Source: Planctomycetales bacterium (GTDB lineage: Bacteria; Planctomycetota; Planctomycetia; Planctomycetales; Planctomycetaceae). Taken from it: 64,000 nucleotides of DNA. The notes below the pieces were generated by a model. That model worked only from the letters and a program-made list of their open reading frames with translations. It searched no databases and had not been told where the DNA came from. The stretch covers positions 62,001 to 126,000 of the forward strand of contig JAPLOA010000096.1 of assembly GCA_026400835.1 (NCBI GenBank), given 5' to 3'. Made by a program: the position numbers and the translations under genes. This document shows, in pieces, positions 28,146 through 37,043 of the stretch (its first letter is position 1; each line of letters begins with the position of its first letter).

Positions 28146-29684
28146 TCAGTCGTCTGACTCGCTCTCGTCATCCTCGGTTTTCTCGGACTCAGGGGCGACC
28201 ACCATACGAGCCGCCGACATCGCTCGCCGCAAAGTCTCAGTCATGTACTCCAGAGGTGGCGATTCACCGGTGAAGAGTTCAAACTGACGGCCTGCCTGTC
28301 GAACGAACATCTCGATCCCGCCTACAGTCGGACAGGCTCGTTCGCGGGCGTGTTTCAGGAGCAATGTCTGTTCAGGGTTGTACACAGTGTCAAACACCAG
28401 AGTTGAATCACTCAGCCAGTTCGGCTCGAAAGGTGTTTCGTTCAGGTTCGGATGCATTCCGACGGACGTACAATTAATCAGGATTTCACAGCTTTCCGCA
28501 CCGCGATTCTCCCACGAAGCGAATTGGCATTTAAGCTCTGCGGCCAGAGCTTTTCCCCTGTCTCGCGAGCGATTCGTAATCGTTACCGTGGCCCCATCAT
28601 TCTGCAGGGCGAAAGCAATCGCTCGAGCAACACCACCAGCCCCAAGAATAAGTACCTTACGCCCCATGAGTTCATGAGAGCCGCCGGCTTTCAGCATGCC
28701 GGACTGGATGGCTTCCATGGCGGCCGAAGCATCGGTGTTCGTGGCTTTCCATTCGCCATCAGACTTATAGAGCGTATTCGCAGCACCGATTTCATCCGTC
28801 TCGGCATCAAGGGAATCGCAGAACTGCAGCACAGCTTCCTTGTGAGGAATTGTGACACTATAACCACTGATGCCAAGGCTGTCATACTCTTTCAACGATG
28901 CAAGCAACCCATCGGCCGGTACCCGAAACGGAAGATAAACCGCGTCGATCCCCAGTTTGCGGAACGCGGCGTTGTGAATTAATGGGCTCTTGCTTTGGGC
29001 GATCGGATCACCGATTACACCAAAGACTCTTGTGTCTTTAGTAATCTTGTTGAAGCGATAAAGATTTCGCACCTCGGCATAGGACAACTGTCCTGGAGCC
29101 ATTTCACGTTCGCGGCTGAAGCTGGCATAGGTGAATGGTGAACCAGCTCGACCACAGAGAATGCGACTGACGGTCCCCAGTTCCCCCATGCAGAATCCAA
29201 CTGTTGGCACCTGAGCACCGCTGACCATTTCCAGCATCCGCACATTATCAGCGGGGGAGTTTGCCATGGTCACGATTTTGATGACATCGGGATCGCACTG
29301 AGACAATCGGCGATGGATATCGTATAGCTCTATCGGCGTCTCTTCGAAATTGTGGTAGCTGACGATGCGCTTCGTCTTCCCATATCGTCGAATGGACTTG
29401 GCAATATCATCTTCCAGATCGACGTACTCCGCACCGGCGATAATCGCTTCGCGGAGAATCGATAAACGCTGTTCTTCAGTTCCAAACCAACGACCTCGAT
29501 CAGAACGCCGTCGGCAGGTGACCACAACCGGGGTTGGTCGCTCTTTCAACAGAAGGCCGATATCCGGCTTCTTCCGCATGTAGTCAACGCGCAACTCGAC
29601 CAGCTCAGCACCCTTTGATGCCAGAGCCCGATGTTCTTCCATAATGGACGAATGCCGAGTTCGTCCGAGACTTACGCAGATCAT
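28146..29684 (-). CDS. aroDE: Bifunctional 3-dehydroquinate dehydratase (type I) / shikimate dehydrogenase
   Basis: A fused enzyme for two consecutive steps of chorismate synthesis. Residues 1 to about 210 form type I dehydroquinase, with VELRVDY near 30, catalytic H111 in VSYHNFEETP and the Schiff-base lysine K136 in VIKIVTMANS. Residues about 218-490 form AroE: GVIGDPIAQSKSPLIHN, catalytic K282 in TIPHKEAV, D318 in NTDASAAM, NADP-binding GAGGVAR (348-354), NRS motif and INCTSVGMHP. The C-terminal 20 residues are acidic. The order matches plant DHD-SDH enzymes and is known from other planctomycetes and chlamydiae. The dehydratase product passes straight to the second domain, with AroK encoded downstream. 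Confidence 0.95.
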   Translation of the reverse strand: MICVSLGRTRHSSIMEEHRALASKGAELVELRVDYMRKKPDIGLLLKERPTPVVVTCRRRSDRGRWFGTEEQRLSILREAIIAGAEYVDLEDDIAKSIRRYGKTKRIVSYHNFEETPIELYDIHRRLSQCDPDVIKIVTMANSPADNVRMLEMVSGAQVPTVGFCMGELGTVSRILCGRAGSPFTYASFSREREMAPGQLSYAEVRNLYRFNKITKDTRVFGVIGDPIAQSKSPLIHNAAFRKLGIDAVYLPFRVPADGLLASLKEYDSLGISGYSVTIPHKEAVLQFCDSLDAETDEIGAANTLYKSDGEWKATNTDASAAMEAIQSGMLKAGGSHELMGRKVLILGAGGVARAIAFALQNDGATVTITNRSRDRGKALAAELKCQFASWENRGAESCEILINCTSVGMHPNLNETPFEPNWLSDSTLVFDTVYNPEQTLLLKHARERACPTVGGIEMFVRQAGRQFELFTGESPPLEYMTETLRRAMSAARMVVAPESEKTEDDESESDD

Positions 29685-29886
29685 TGTCTATCAGGTCCGT
29701 TTTGAGGCGGGTTGGCTTGGGAGACGATTTTACGATTTGCAATCGGCCATCTCACGACCAGTCAAATTCCATCAACAGCTTCGTCAGAAACTGTACCAGA
29801 GAGTATAAGCCAACATGAAACTCGCTGTGAGCGAATACGAGGGATGGCTCAAAAATCGTTGGGTGTAATCCTTACCACACACGAAA

Positions 29887-30861
29887 TTACGCGTGTTTTG
29901 GCAAGCCTTTGAACAGACGTCGATCCGTGCGAGGATTAAAAGGGGTCCACGCCGATTCCGCGTTCAGGTCGTCCTCGATGGCTCGGCTGAACTCATTCAG
30001 CTTGGCATCCAGATTGTCAATATGGTGCAAGGTGATGGCTTCCGGAGTCATTGGAATCGTCGGACTGCCGAATTCTCGGGTTCCGTGATGGCTGAGAATC
30101 ATGTGCTTCAGGCGCAGGATGTCTTCCGTTTCGACCGGTCGGCCAAGGCGTGTTTCCACGACCTTGAGCTTCTCGTTCAGCATCTCAATGGCGATGTTGA
30201 TATGACCGAGCAACTGCCCTTCATCCGTATAAGCCAGCGTCGGATCCCACGAGAGTTCCTTCACTTTGCCGATGTCGTGCAGCAACACGCCCAGCATCAG
30301 CAAGTCGCGGTTCAGAGTCGGATATAAGGTACAAATGCGATCGGCCACTTCCGACATGCCGACGACATGTTCAATCAGCCCGCCCATATACGCATGATGC
30401 GCTTTCACGCCGGCGGGAGCCGAACACAGTCCCGTGACCAGTGCTTCGTCTTCCATAAAGGCACTGGCCAGAGTCAGCAGTTCAGTGCTCTTGATGGAGA
30501 ACAGCAGCTCTTTCAGTCGTGCCAGCAGAGGAGCCGCATTGGCCTGAGCCTGAACGTTGAAGTCTTCCGGATTGCAGGTTGTTTCGGGAACCGGATCGAT
30601 GTGAGTCACGATCATCTGCAGCCCACCCTGATAGAGCTGCACTTTGCCGCGAACTCGAACATAGTCTCCGGAAGAAATGTGCTGGACGTTCTCTTCGACC
30701 ACATTCCACATCAGGCCGCTTACGACACCGGTTCGGTCACGAAGAGTCGCAAGAAGGTAGAGATTCGCGTTGCGGTTGGCTCGCAGTTGCTTATCCGCCA
30801 GCAGATAGACCTCATTGACGGAATCGCCGTCCTTCAGTTCCTTCACAAACACCCGAGCCAT
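29887..30861 (-). CDS. yhaM: YhaM-like 3'-5' exoribonuclease (OB fold plus HD domain)
   Basis: A 324-residue protein with the two-domain layout of YhaM/CBF1. It has an N-terminal OB-fold nucleic-acid domain (residues 1-90, LLATLRDRTGVVSGLMW, GDYVRVRGKVQLYQGGLQM) and a C-terminal HD phosphohydrolase domain with HHAYMGGLIEHVVGM, LLMLGVLLHDIGKVKEL and LKHMILSHHG. The HD metal ligands His, His-Asp and a later His are all present. YhaM proteins degrade RNA or single-stranded DNA from the 3' end with Mn. It is divergent from proS, with a long region between. Substrate preference is inferred from the family. Confidence 0.88.
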   Translation of the reverse strand: MARVFVKELKDGDSVNEVYLLADKQLRANRNANLYLLATLRDRTGVVSGLMWNVVEENVQHISSGDYVRVRGKVQLYQGGLQMIVTHIDPVPETTCNPEDFNVQAQANAAPLLARLKELLFSIKSTELLTLASAFMEDEALVTGLCSAPAGVKAHHAYMGGLIEHVVGMSEVADRICTLYPTLNRDLLMLGVLLHDIGKVKELSWDPTLAYTDEGQLLGHINIAIEMLNEKLKVVETRLGRPVETEDILRLKHMILSHHGTREFGSPTIPMTPEAITLHHIDNLDAKLNEFSRAIEDDLNAESAWTPFNPRTDRRLFKGLPKHA

Positions 30862-31373
30862 TTTGCCGCTTTCAGAGAGTCGTTCCCGCCCGCCACCAAC
30901 ACTTGTCTTCGCGCGTTTGGAAATCAGTTGGGCGGGAGTCTAGCAGCTTGCTGAAAAAGCTGTAGGCAGTGTGGAAAGTGTGACACAATGGTCGACCCGG
31001 CCAGTTGATCGGGATTGATTCATGTGGATCACGCCTGCCGAGCGGAACTCTCGCCTCGAGCGATTCCGTTCCTACCCGCCAATCCCAATCCGTCCATGCT
31101 CATTGCACTCCATCATTTTGTAAACATCAATTCTGTCGCCGATCGCCCTGAAAACCCTCACCCCACCATCGCATGATTTGGGCTGGGGTTGTTTGCTGCG
31201 GCCCGCAACCCCGAATCTTTCAATCGTTATTGCCCCCATCATGCTATTCCCGAAAACGCGGGAAACCCGTAAACCGTCACCACCTCAGAATCAAGGTTTG
31301 CCGTTTGGCGGACTTTGCTAGAATCCGGCGGAGTATTGCTCCGTAACGTCTTTTATCTGCTCAAGGTCCCCCG
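30862..31373. other. Divergent intergenic region yhaM/proS
   Basis: About 512 bases with no supported gene. AGCAGCTTGCTGAAAAAGCT near 30941-30961 is partly self-complementary. The right end holds a candidate proS promoter and a small CGGAG/CTCCG hairpin at 31329-31343 in the leader. No tRNA fold or T-box-like core was recognised ahead of this aminoacyl-tRNA synthetase. Confidence 0.5.
31298..31324 (+). promoter_or_regulatory. Candidate proS promoter
   Basis: TTGCCG (31298-31303) and TAGAAT (31319-31324) are spaced by 15 bases, or TTTGCC (31297-31302) by 16. The -10 hexamer is good and the -35 weak. A start of transcription near 31331 would give a leader of about 43 bases before the proS ATG. 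Confidence 0.35.
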
Positions 31374-33101
31374 ATGCGCTGGTCACAAACGTTTATCCCG
31401 ACGATGAAAGAAGTTCCTGCCGAAGCCGAAGTGCCCAGCCATCAGTTGATGCTGCGAGCCGGGCTGATTCGGCAGTTGATGGCCGGATCGTACACCTATT
31501 TGCCTCTGGGATATCGTTCGGTCCGCAAGGTGTCCGAAATCGTTCGTCAGGAAATGGACAAAGCCGGCGCGATTGAACTCTTTATGCCGGCTCTGCAGCC
31601 CATCGAGATTTTTGAACGCACTGGACGTCGAGAAGCCTTCGGCAACGTGCTGTTCAACTTCGAAGCCAAACGTGGTGACCGAAAGCTGCACTTCGCACTC
31701 GGCCCTACTCATGAAGAAGTCATCACCGACCTGATGGCCAAGCATATCGGCAGCTATCGCCAGCTTCCGATTACGCTGTATCAGATTCAGACAAAATTTC
31801 GCAACGAAGAGCGACCTCGTTTCGGCGTTCTGCGAACCAGCGAATTCCTGATGAAAGATGCGTACAGCTTCGGCTCATCACTTGAACAGCTCAACGTGGC
31901 TTATGATGCCATGTACGCCGCCTACTGCAAGATCTTCGAACGCTGTGGTCTGAAGTATCTGCCCGTCGAAGCAGAAAGCGGTCCAATCGGAGGCGATGCG
32001 TCTCACGAATTCATGGTTCCAGCCAGCAACGGCGAAGACTTCGTGATTCATTGTCCTGACTGCAGCTATGCGGCCAATCAGGAGCGAGCCGAAACAGGTC
32101 GCAAATCAAAGGTGCCAGCGAAGGTTGACGGTGCGGCTGCTCCAGTGAAAGTTGATACTCCAAATGCTGGAAGTATTGAACAAGTCAGCAGGATGCTGAA
32201 GTCAGATGCGACCTCGTTCATCAAGACGTTGATCTACGTCGCAGATGGCAAGCCGGTTGCGATTCTGCTGCGAGGTGATCATACCGCCAATGAAGGCAAG
32301 ATTCGCCGAGCCACCAAGGCTGCTTCTGTTGAACTCGCCGATGAAGCCACCATCCTGAAGGTCACTGGCGCACCAGTAGGCTTTGCAGGACCTGTTGGCA
32401 TTCAATGTTCGTACTTCGTTGATCATGACGTCGCGTTGATCAAGTCCGCGATCATCGGTGCAAATTTGAAGGACGCGCATTTGACAGGTGTGATTCCCGG
32501 AACGCACTTTGATCTGGCAGAAACCTTTGATCTGCGTAACGCGGAATCTGGCGATCCGTGTCCTAAGTGCGCGGGAACGCTCAGCATGGTTCATGGGATC
32601 GAAGTCGGGCATGTCTTCAAGCTGGGGACCAAGTACAGCGTGTCGATGGATGCGAAGTTCGTTGATGACAAGGAAGTGTCTCACCCGATCATCATGGGCT
32701 GCTATGGCATCGGGGTGACTCGCGTTGTGGCTTCGATCGTCGAAACCTGTCACGACGACAACGGTATCATCTGGCCGATTAACGTCGCTCCTTATACCGT
32801 GCAGATTATTCCACTGAATGTCAGCGATGCAGAAGTTATGAAGGTGACAAATCGTATCTACGATGAACTGACAGCGGCTGGAGTCGATGTGCTGATGGAC
32901 GATCGTGATCAGCGCCCGGGCTTCAAGTTCAAGGACGCAGATCTGATTGGGATTCCACTCCGCATCACCATCGGCGGCAAAGGCCTCGCCGAAGGCATCG
33001 CCGAAGTCAAATGGCGTACTGAAGCAGATCCGAAGAAGGTTGCACTGGCTGAGACTGTCGGCTTTGTGAAAGCCCTGATTGCCGAGAAGCAAATGCTGTA
33101 A
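31374..33101 (+). CDS. proS: Prolyl-tRNA synthetase (bacterial type with editing domain)
   Basis: Class II synthetase that charges tRNA-Pro. At 575 residues it is the bacterial type. Motif 1 is in the N-terminal region ([23 protein letters not shown]), motif 2 in [25 protein letters not shown], and motif 3 in [16 protein letters not shown]. Between motifs 2 and 3 sits the INS editing domain that clears misacylated Ala-tRNA-Pro (about residues 230-395, with [20 protein letters not shown] and GFAGPVG). The anticodon-binding domain is C-terminal ([28 protein letters not shown]). The ATG is preceded by AAGGT. Its stop codon abuts a small element with inverted terminal repeats. Confidence 0.96.
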   Translation: MRWSQTFIPTMKEVPAEAEVPSHQLMLRAGLIRQLMAGSYTYLPLGYRSVRKVSEIVRQEMDKAGAIELFMPALQPIEIFERTGRREAFGNVLFNFEAKRGDRKLHFALGPTHEEVITDLMAKHIGSYRQLPITLYQIQTKFRNEERPRFGVLRTSEFLMKDAYSFGSSLEQLNVAYDAMYAAYCKIFERCGLKYLPVEAESGPIGGDASHEFMVPASNGEDFVIHCPDCSYAANQERAETGRKSKVPAKVDGAAAPVKVDTPNAGSIEQVSRMLKSDATSFIKTLIYVADGKPVAILLRGDHTANEGKIRRATKAASVELADEATILKVTGAPVGFAGPVGIQCSYFVDHDVALIKSAIIGANLKDAHLTGVIPGTHFDLAETFDLRNAESGDPCPKCAGTLSMVHGIEVGHVFKLGTKYSVSMDAKFVDDKEVSHPIIMGCYGIGVTRVVASIVETCHDDNGIIWPINVAPYTVQIIPLNVSDAEVMKVTNRIYDELTAAGVDVLMDDRDQRPGFKFKDADLIGIPLRITIGGKGLAEGIAEVKWRTEADPKKVALAETVGFVKALIAEKQML

Positions 33102-33325
33102 CTGGACAGCGCCATGTTCAGGCTTCCATGCGTTGCGTTACCTGCGACTTTATCCGTGAAATCTGTGCTATCCGTGGTCAAAGATAAAATCTCATTTTCA
33201 CCACGGATATCGCGGATAAATCGCAGAGGTTACAAAAAGGAGAATCTGTGCCCAAAAATCGGTGTTCTCGCGTTTCCGCTCCATTCCGGACGGACAAACT
33301 GCACCTCGAACGTGGCGCTGTCCAG
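33102..33325. mobile_element. Small element with terminal inverted repeats (MITE- or REP-like)
   Basis: A 224-bp segment beginning at the base after the proS stop codon. The ends are an inverted repeat of 18 bp with 17 matches: CTGGACAGCGCCATGTTC at 33102-33119 and the complement of CTGGACAGCGCCACGTTC at 33308-33325. Inside is a second, longer imperfect palindrome (33136-33233) built from ATCCGTGG/ATCTGTG-type units. There is no open frame of note and no clear target-site duplication. The layout is that of a non-autonomous insertion or a complex REP-like unit. Copy number in the genome is needed to confirm. Confidence 0.5.
33136..33233. repeat. Imperfect palindrome with ATCCGTGG-type units
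   Basis: The left arm reads GTTACCTGCGAC, then TTTATCCGTG, AATCTGTGCT and ATCCGTGGT. The right arm reads ACCACGGATATCGCGGATAAA followed by TCGCAGAGGTTAC, close to the reverse complement. The left arm has one extra unit of about nine bases. Short tandem CACGGATn units of this kind occur as dispersed intergenic repeats in several bacterial phyla. It lies inside the 224-bp inverted-repeat element. Confidence 0.55.
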
Positions 33326-33355
33326 CTAAGGTGATTGGCGGAAACTTGCTCACCA

Positions 33356-33410
33356 TGAGCCTGAGACGCTGGCCGATTTTGCACTTCAATCCGGCAGTGT
33401 CTCAGGCTCA
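33356..33410. terminator. Strong hairpin between proS and the isomerase gene
   Basis: TGAGCCTGAGAC (33356-33367) pairs perfectly over 12 bp with GTCTCAGGCTCA (33399-33410), and CTG/CAG pairs extend the stem inward. It lies in the convergent gap, 52 bases beyond the end of the minus-strand isomerase gene. Neither side has a clean T-run, so it may be a weak bidirectional terminator or an RNA-stabilising hairpin. Confidence 0.4.
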
Positions 33411-33462
33411 CTGCATATTCATCTTTCTGCGATTCGTATCAACGAAGCTCATCAGGCTTTCA

Positions 33463-34422
33463 TTACGCAAAGGCGGATCGCAGCATTTCAAGGCTCTTCG
33501 GAATAGCCACTTTGGGGTCTTCCTTCCCTTCGAATTCCAGCGAGACGTAACCGCCGAATTTGTGCTTTCGCAACATCGCAGCGATTCGCGGGTAGTCGAG
33601 TTCCAGCGAATACCACAGTCCACCGCCGTAGTAGGTTTTTGCCTGAACCAGGACTGCGTCGTCGGCCATGAGTTCCAGCCGATCGTACGGATTTTCCAGA
33701 AAGTTGCCGGTATCCAGTGTCGTCTTGAGCCACGGTGAGTTGATCGCTTTGACGATCCTCATGACGCCTTCCGGTGTGCGTCCGAGTCCCCAATGGTTTT
33801 CCAGGCCGAGAGTCACTCCGCAGCGTTCGGCTGCAGGCAGGCATTCTGTGAGTCCGTCAATCACCCACTTGAAACCTTCGTCTTCTGTGTGGCCCTCAAG
33901 AACCGGTTCAATGCCGCGATTCTTCATCAGCTCATCGAAGTTCCCGCTGGTTCCCCATCGCCCCGTGTTGACTCGCATTGTAGGAATTCCGAGTGAGTAT
34001 GACAGTTCGATGCAGTGAATCGTGTGCTCTGTATTTTTCCTGCGAACCTCTGGATCGGGCGAAACCCAGCCCTGATGAGTCGAAAAGCCGCACAGGTCCA
34101 GGCCGTTGATGAACGCTCGCTGTTTGATCTTTTGAAGAGTCGCATTACTTTCGTCGGTCATCTGGCGATGGAGAATTTCAATTCCATCAAAGCCCCATTC
34201 GGCAGCCATATCGATGCATGCATTAATGTCTCGGAATTCTTCGCGATTAAACTGCCAGAACGAATACGTCGACACGCCGAACCGCGTTTTCCTCTTCGCT
34301 GAATCTGCTGGCTTTTCCGCATCAGCGACGGCCGATGGACAGGCAGATACCGACGAATAAAGGCTGCCGACGGCGATGGAACCAAGTGCTGCACGGCGAG
34401 ACAATTGATTCGACGGTTTCAT
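33463..34422 (-). CDS. Exported sugar phosphate isomerase/epimerase-like TIM barrel
   Basis: A 319-residue protein of the AP-endonuclease-2/xylose-isomerase-like TIM-barrel superfamily. Members isomerise or epimerise sugars or act as endonuclease IV; the exported planctomycete paralogues are uncharacterised. The ATG at 34422 gives MKPSNQLSRRAALGSIAVGSLY, a twin-arginine signal, and has CGGAGCC seven bases upstream. An alternative lipobox-like Cys lies in SVSACPS. Barrel motifs include GFDGIEILHRQM, NTGRWGTSG, LGLENHWG (metal-ligand Glu), TTLDTGNFLENP (Asp-Thr-Gly) and GYVSLEFEGKEDP (final Glu). It is convergent with proS and divergent from the MoxR cluster. Confidence 0.86.
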   Translation of the reverse strand: MKPSNQLSRRAALGSIAVGSLYSSVSACPSAVADAEKPADSAKRKTRFGVSTYSFWQFNREEFRDINACIDMAAEWGFDGIEILHRQMTDESNATLQKIKQRAFINGLDLCGFSTHQGWVSPDPEVRRKNTEHTIHCIELSYSLGIPTMRVNTGRWGTSGNFDELMKNRGIEPVLEGHTEDEGFKWVIDGLTECLPAAERCGVTLGLENHWGLGRTPEGVMRIVKAINSPWLKTTLDTGNFLENPYDRLELMADDAVLVQAKTYYGGGLWYSLELDYPRIAAMLRKHKFGGYVSLEFEGKEDPKVAIPKSLEMLRSAFA

Positions 34423-34923
34423 GACGGCTCCGATTTCTTGAGAGAACACAGACTGCTGATGATTGAGGTCTTCAGTGTCGCCGTCTCTGCACGGGAGTCA
34501 AGTTTGCCCCGAAATTCAACAGAGGCCCATTTCCGGGTTCGGCGATGTCAGGTCCTGAATCACGTGATCCCGCGTTTGCCGGGAGAATTTTCCCGTTGAA
34601 TTCTCAATGGTACGCCGTCTGCTATAGTCTGGCTTGGTATTGGACGGTGATTTTGGCTTTCGAACGTATTCTCGGGGTGATCATCGTCTTTTTTAGAGAC
34701 TGTTTGCCGGAAGACCAATGAGCAGTCTTACACCAGTTTTTTTGCCGGTCAAACCCCGGAGTGTTGATTTAATTCCAACCCGTTGCGTCAGCGAGGGATT
34801 GTTGTTGAAAACGCGGCAACATTATCCCTTACTGACGTTTCGGGTTGTGAAAACCCATTGAAATAACACGTCGGCCCAGTAACAGCCCCATGGAACGGCC
34901 TCGTGCAGGCCGGAGAATTTGAA
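34423..34923. other. Divergent intergenic region isomerase/moxR
   Basis: About 500 bases with no supported gene. GAGAATT/AATTCTC form a perfect 7-bp inverted repeat at 34584-34606, close to a TATAGT -10-like hexamer at 34623-34628. No -35 fits at 16-18 bases. This is the likely place for the promoter of the MoxR cluster. Confidence 0.45.
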
Positions 34924-35979
34924 ATGTCGGAACAGAACCAGAACGACATCTCCGCAGAGGCGGTTGATGTTCTGCATAAAGCGTATGGTCAGCTCCAGGA
35001 GCAGATTCGCAAGGTGATCGTGGGTCAGGATGAAGTTATCGAGCAGCTTCTGATCGGTTTGTTCAGCCAGGGCCACGTTCTTCTGGAAGGAGTGCCGGGA
35101 CTCGCGAAGACTCTGATGGTGAGTACGCTGGCTCGCAGTTTGTCGATGACGTTTTCCAGAATCCAGTTTACGCCTGACCTGATGCCGGCCGACATCACAG
35201 GAACCGATATTCTTCAGGAGAATCGCAGCACCGGGCAGCGTGAATTTCGATTCATTCCCGGCCCGCTGTTTCACAATGTCGTCCTGGCCGACGAAATTAA
35301 CCGTACACCGCCCAAAACTCAGGCAGCTTTGCTGGAAGCAATGCAGGAACGACAGGTCACAGTCGGCCAGACCATTCACAAACTCAGCTCACCATTCTTT
35401 GTGTTGGCGACACAGAACCCGATTGAACAGGAAGGGACCTATACACTGCCAGAAGCGCAGCAGGACCGATTCATGTTCAAGGTCTTCGTGAAGTATCCCA
35501 CGTTCGAAGAAGAGCGACAGATTGCTCGTCAGACGACGTCCAACTTTCGACCTGAGATTCAGCCTGTGTTGACGGGTGAGCAGGTCATGCAGATTCAGTC
35601 GACTGTCCGTCAGGTCCCGGTTTCAGACCATGTGATCAACTATACGCTGGCGATTGTGCGGCAGACTCGTGTGAGAGAGCCCGGAACTCCGCAGTGGATC
35701 AACGACTGGCTCGGATGGGGCGCGGGGCCGCGAGCTGTCCAGAATCTTCTGCTTGGCGCGAAGACACGAGCGTTGCTGAGCGGACGGACGACAGTTTCGA
35801 CGGACGATATACAGAAGCTGGCTGGTCCGGTTCTGCGTCATCGTATCGTGCCGAATTTCACGGCTCAGAGCGAAGGCATAACCTCGGACAAGGTTATTGA
35901 ACGGCTGATTCAGGAAACACCTGCTCGCGAAAGTGAACTGACGAGTGACCCAGGACTTGGAAAGATTTTTGCGGCCTGA
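34924..35979 (+). CDS. MoxR-family AAA+ ATPase
   Basis: A 351-residue AAA+ ATPase of the MoxR group, chaperone-like ATPases that usually work with vWA-domain proteins encoded nearby. The Walker A loop is GVPGLAKT at 56-63 (the Gly-Lys preceded by Ala is typical of MoxR). Walker B is VVLADEINR (D123, E124), sensor 1 lies in [14 protein letters not shown], and the lid domain begins near 245. The ATG at 34924 ([10 protein letters not shown]) is preferred because GGAG lies about ten bases upstream; the frame also has a start at 34903. The 3' end overlaps the DUF58 gene by 35 bases. Together with DUF58 and a BatA-type protein downstream, this forms a typical MoxR-vWA locus. Confidence 0.94.
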   Translation: MSEQNQNDISAEAVDVLHKAYGQLQEQIRKVIVGQDEVIEQLLIGLFSQGHVLLEGVPGLAKTLMVSTLARSLSMTFSRIQFTPDLMPADITGTDILQENRSTGQREFRFIPGPLFHNVVLADEINRTPPKTQAALLEAMQERQVTVGQTIHKLSSPFFVLATQNPIEQEGTYTLPEAQQDRFMFKVFVKYPTFEEERQIARQTTSNFRPEIQPVLTGEQVMQIQSTVRQVPVSDHVINYTLAIVRQTRVREPGTPQWINDWLGWGAGPRAVQNLLLGAKTRALLSGRTTVSTDDIQKLAGPVLRHRIVPNFTAQSEGITSDKVIERLIQETPARESELTSDPGLGKIFAA

Positions 35980-36841
35980 GGAGATTGCGAGAATCTCGCG
36001 TCTTGAGCTGCGGGCACGTCGAGTCGTCGAAGGCTTCGTCTCGGGGTTACACCGCAGTCCGTACTTTGGTCAGTCGCTTGAATTCTTGCAGCACCGTGAA
36101 TACGTGGCAGGGGATGACCTGCGCCGCATTGACTGGAAGCTGTGGTCGCGGTCCGATCGTTACTATCTGAAGCAGTTCGAAGAGGACACGAACGTTCGCA
36201 TCATGCTGGTTGTCGACGGCAGCGAATCGATGCAGTTCAAGTCCGGTGCAATGTCCAAGTTTGACTACGCGCAGACGATCGCTGCGGCATTTGGAATGCT
36301 GGCTTTGAAGCAGCATGATTCTGTTGGTGTGAGCGTATTCGATTCGACGATCCGTAGTCAGATCCCGGCGAGCAGTCGAAACAATCATCTGCAGGCCATT
36401 CTGTCGGGCCTGGAAACTCAAACGGCTGGCGGCAAGACCGACATTTTTGGCGTACTTCGTAGAGTGAACGAATCTCTGACTCGTCGCAGCATCGTCATCC
36501 TGATATCTGATCTGTTCTGCCCACGAGAAGACCTCTTTAAGGGGCTCACGATGCTGCGTCAGCGAGGGCATGAAGTCATCGCGATGCACATCATGGATGA
36601 CGAAGAGCTGGAGTTCCGCTACTCGGGCACCTTGCGATTCGAAGGGCTCGAAGACGGCGGCAAGCTGACCTGCGATCCGGCTGCATTGCGTGTCGGTTAT
36701 ATGCAGGCTCTCGACAAGTTTTTGGACGCCATTCGACGCCGCTGTGCCGGGAGTGCGATCGATTATAAACTGATACGTACAACGGAGAACCTGGACGCCG
36801 CTTTGGCTCAGGTCCTGATGCAGCGACGGACTCGACGCTGA
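35945..36841 (+). CDS. DUF58 domain protein
   Basis: A 298-residue cytoplasmic protein of the DUF58 family, which adopts a vWA-like fold and is the usual partner of MoxR. It lacks the N-terminal transmembrane segments seen in longer DUF58 proteins. The DUF58 core lies at residues 30-90 ([44 protein letters not shown]). A MIDAS-type motif follows in [11 protein letters not shown], with [11 protein letters not shown] later. The start is a GTG at 35945, inside the end of moxR in another frame, which implies translational coupling. The function of the family is unproven; it is inferred to be substrate presentation or assembly under MoxR control. Confidence 0.92.
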   Translation: MTQDLERFLRPEEIARISRLELRARRVVEGFVSGLHRSPYFGQSLEFLQHREYVAGDDLRRIDWKLWSRSDRYYLKQFEEDTNVRIMLVVDGSESMQFKSGAMSKFDYAQTIAAAFGMLALKQHDSVGVSVFDSTIRSQIPASSRNNHLQAILSGLETQTAGGKTDIFGVLRRVNESLTRRSIVILISDLFCPREDLFKGLTMLRQRGHEVIAMHIMDDEELEFRYSGTLRFEGLEDGGKLTCDPAALRVGYMQALDKFLDAIRRRCAGSAIDYKLIRTTENLDAALAQVLMQRRTRR

Positions 36842-37043
36842 CGTCAACGAGGTCTCGTCGTTGTAAGCAGTCCGAGAAAGTAGTCGCATTAAAAACCGGA
36901 AACGCCGAGTCTGCGTGATGCGGTTTGGGCTGGAGACAATTTGCTTCTTTCAAGTACATTCCCGCTGTTGATGGTTTCGTGTTCCCGTTTCAGCGGTGGC
37001 GATTCATTTTCACGTGATAATGCAGTCATGGAGGATTGCGATC

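Noticed and set aside
32202-33092. 296-residue minus-strand frame inside proS
   Set aside because: Antisense of the proline tRNA synthetase C-terminal half; no motif of its own.
36047-36889. 280-residue minus-strand frame over the DUF58 gene
   Set aside because: Antisense to DUF58, which has intact core motifs and overlaps moxR in normal fashion.
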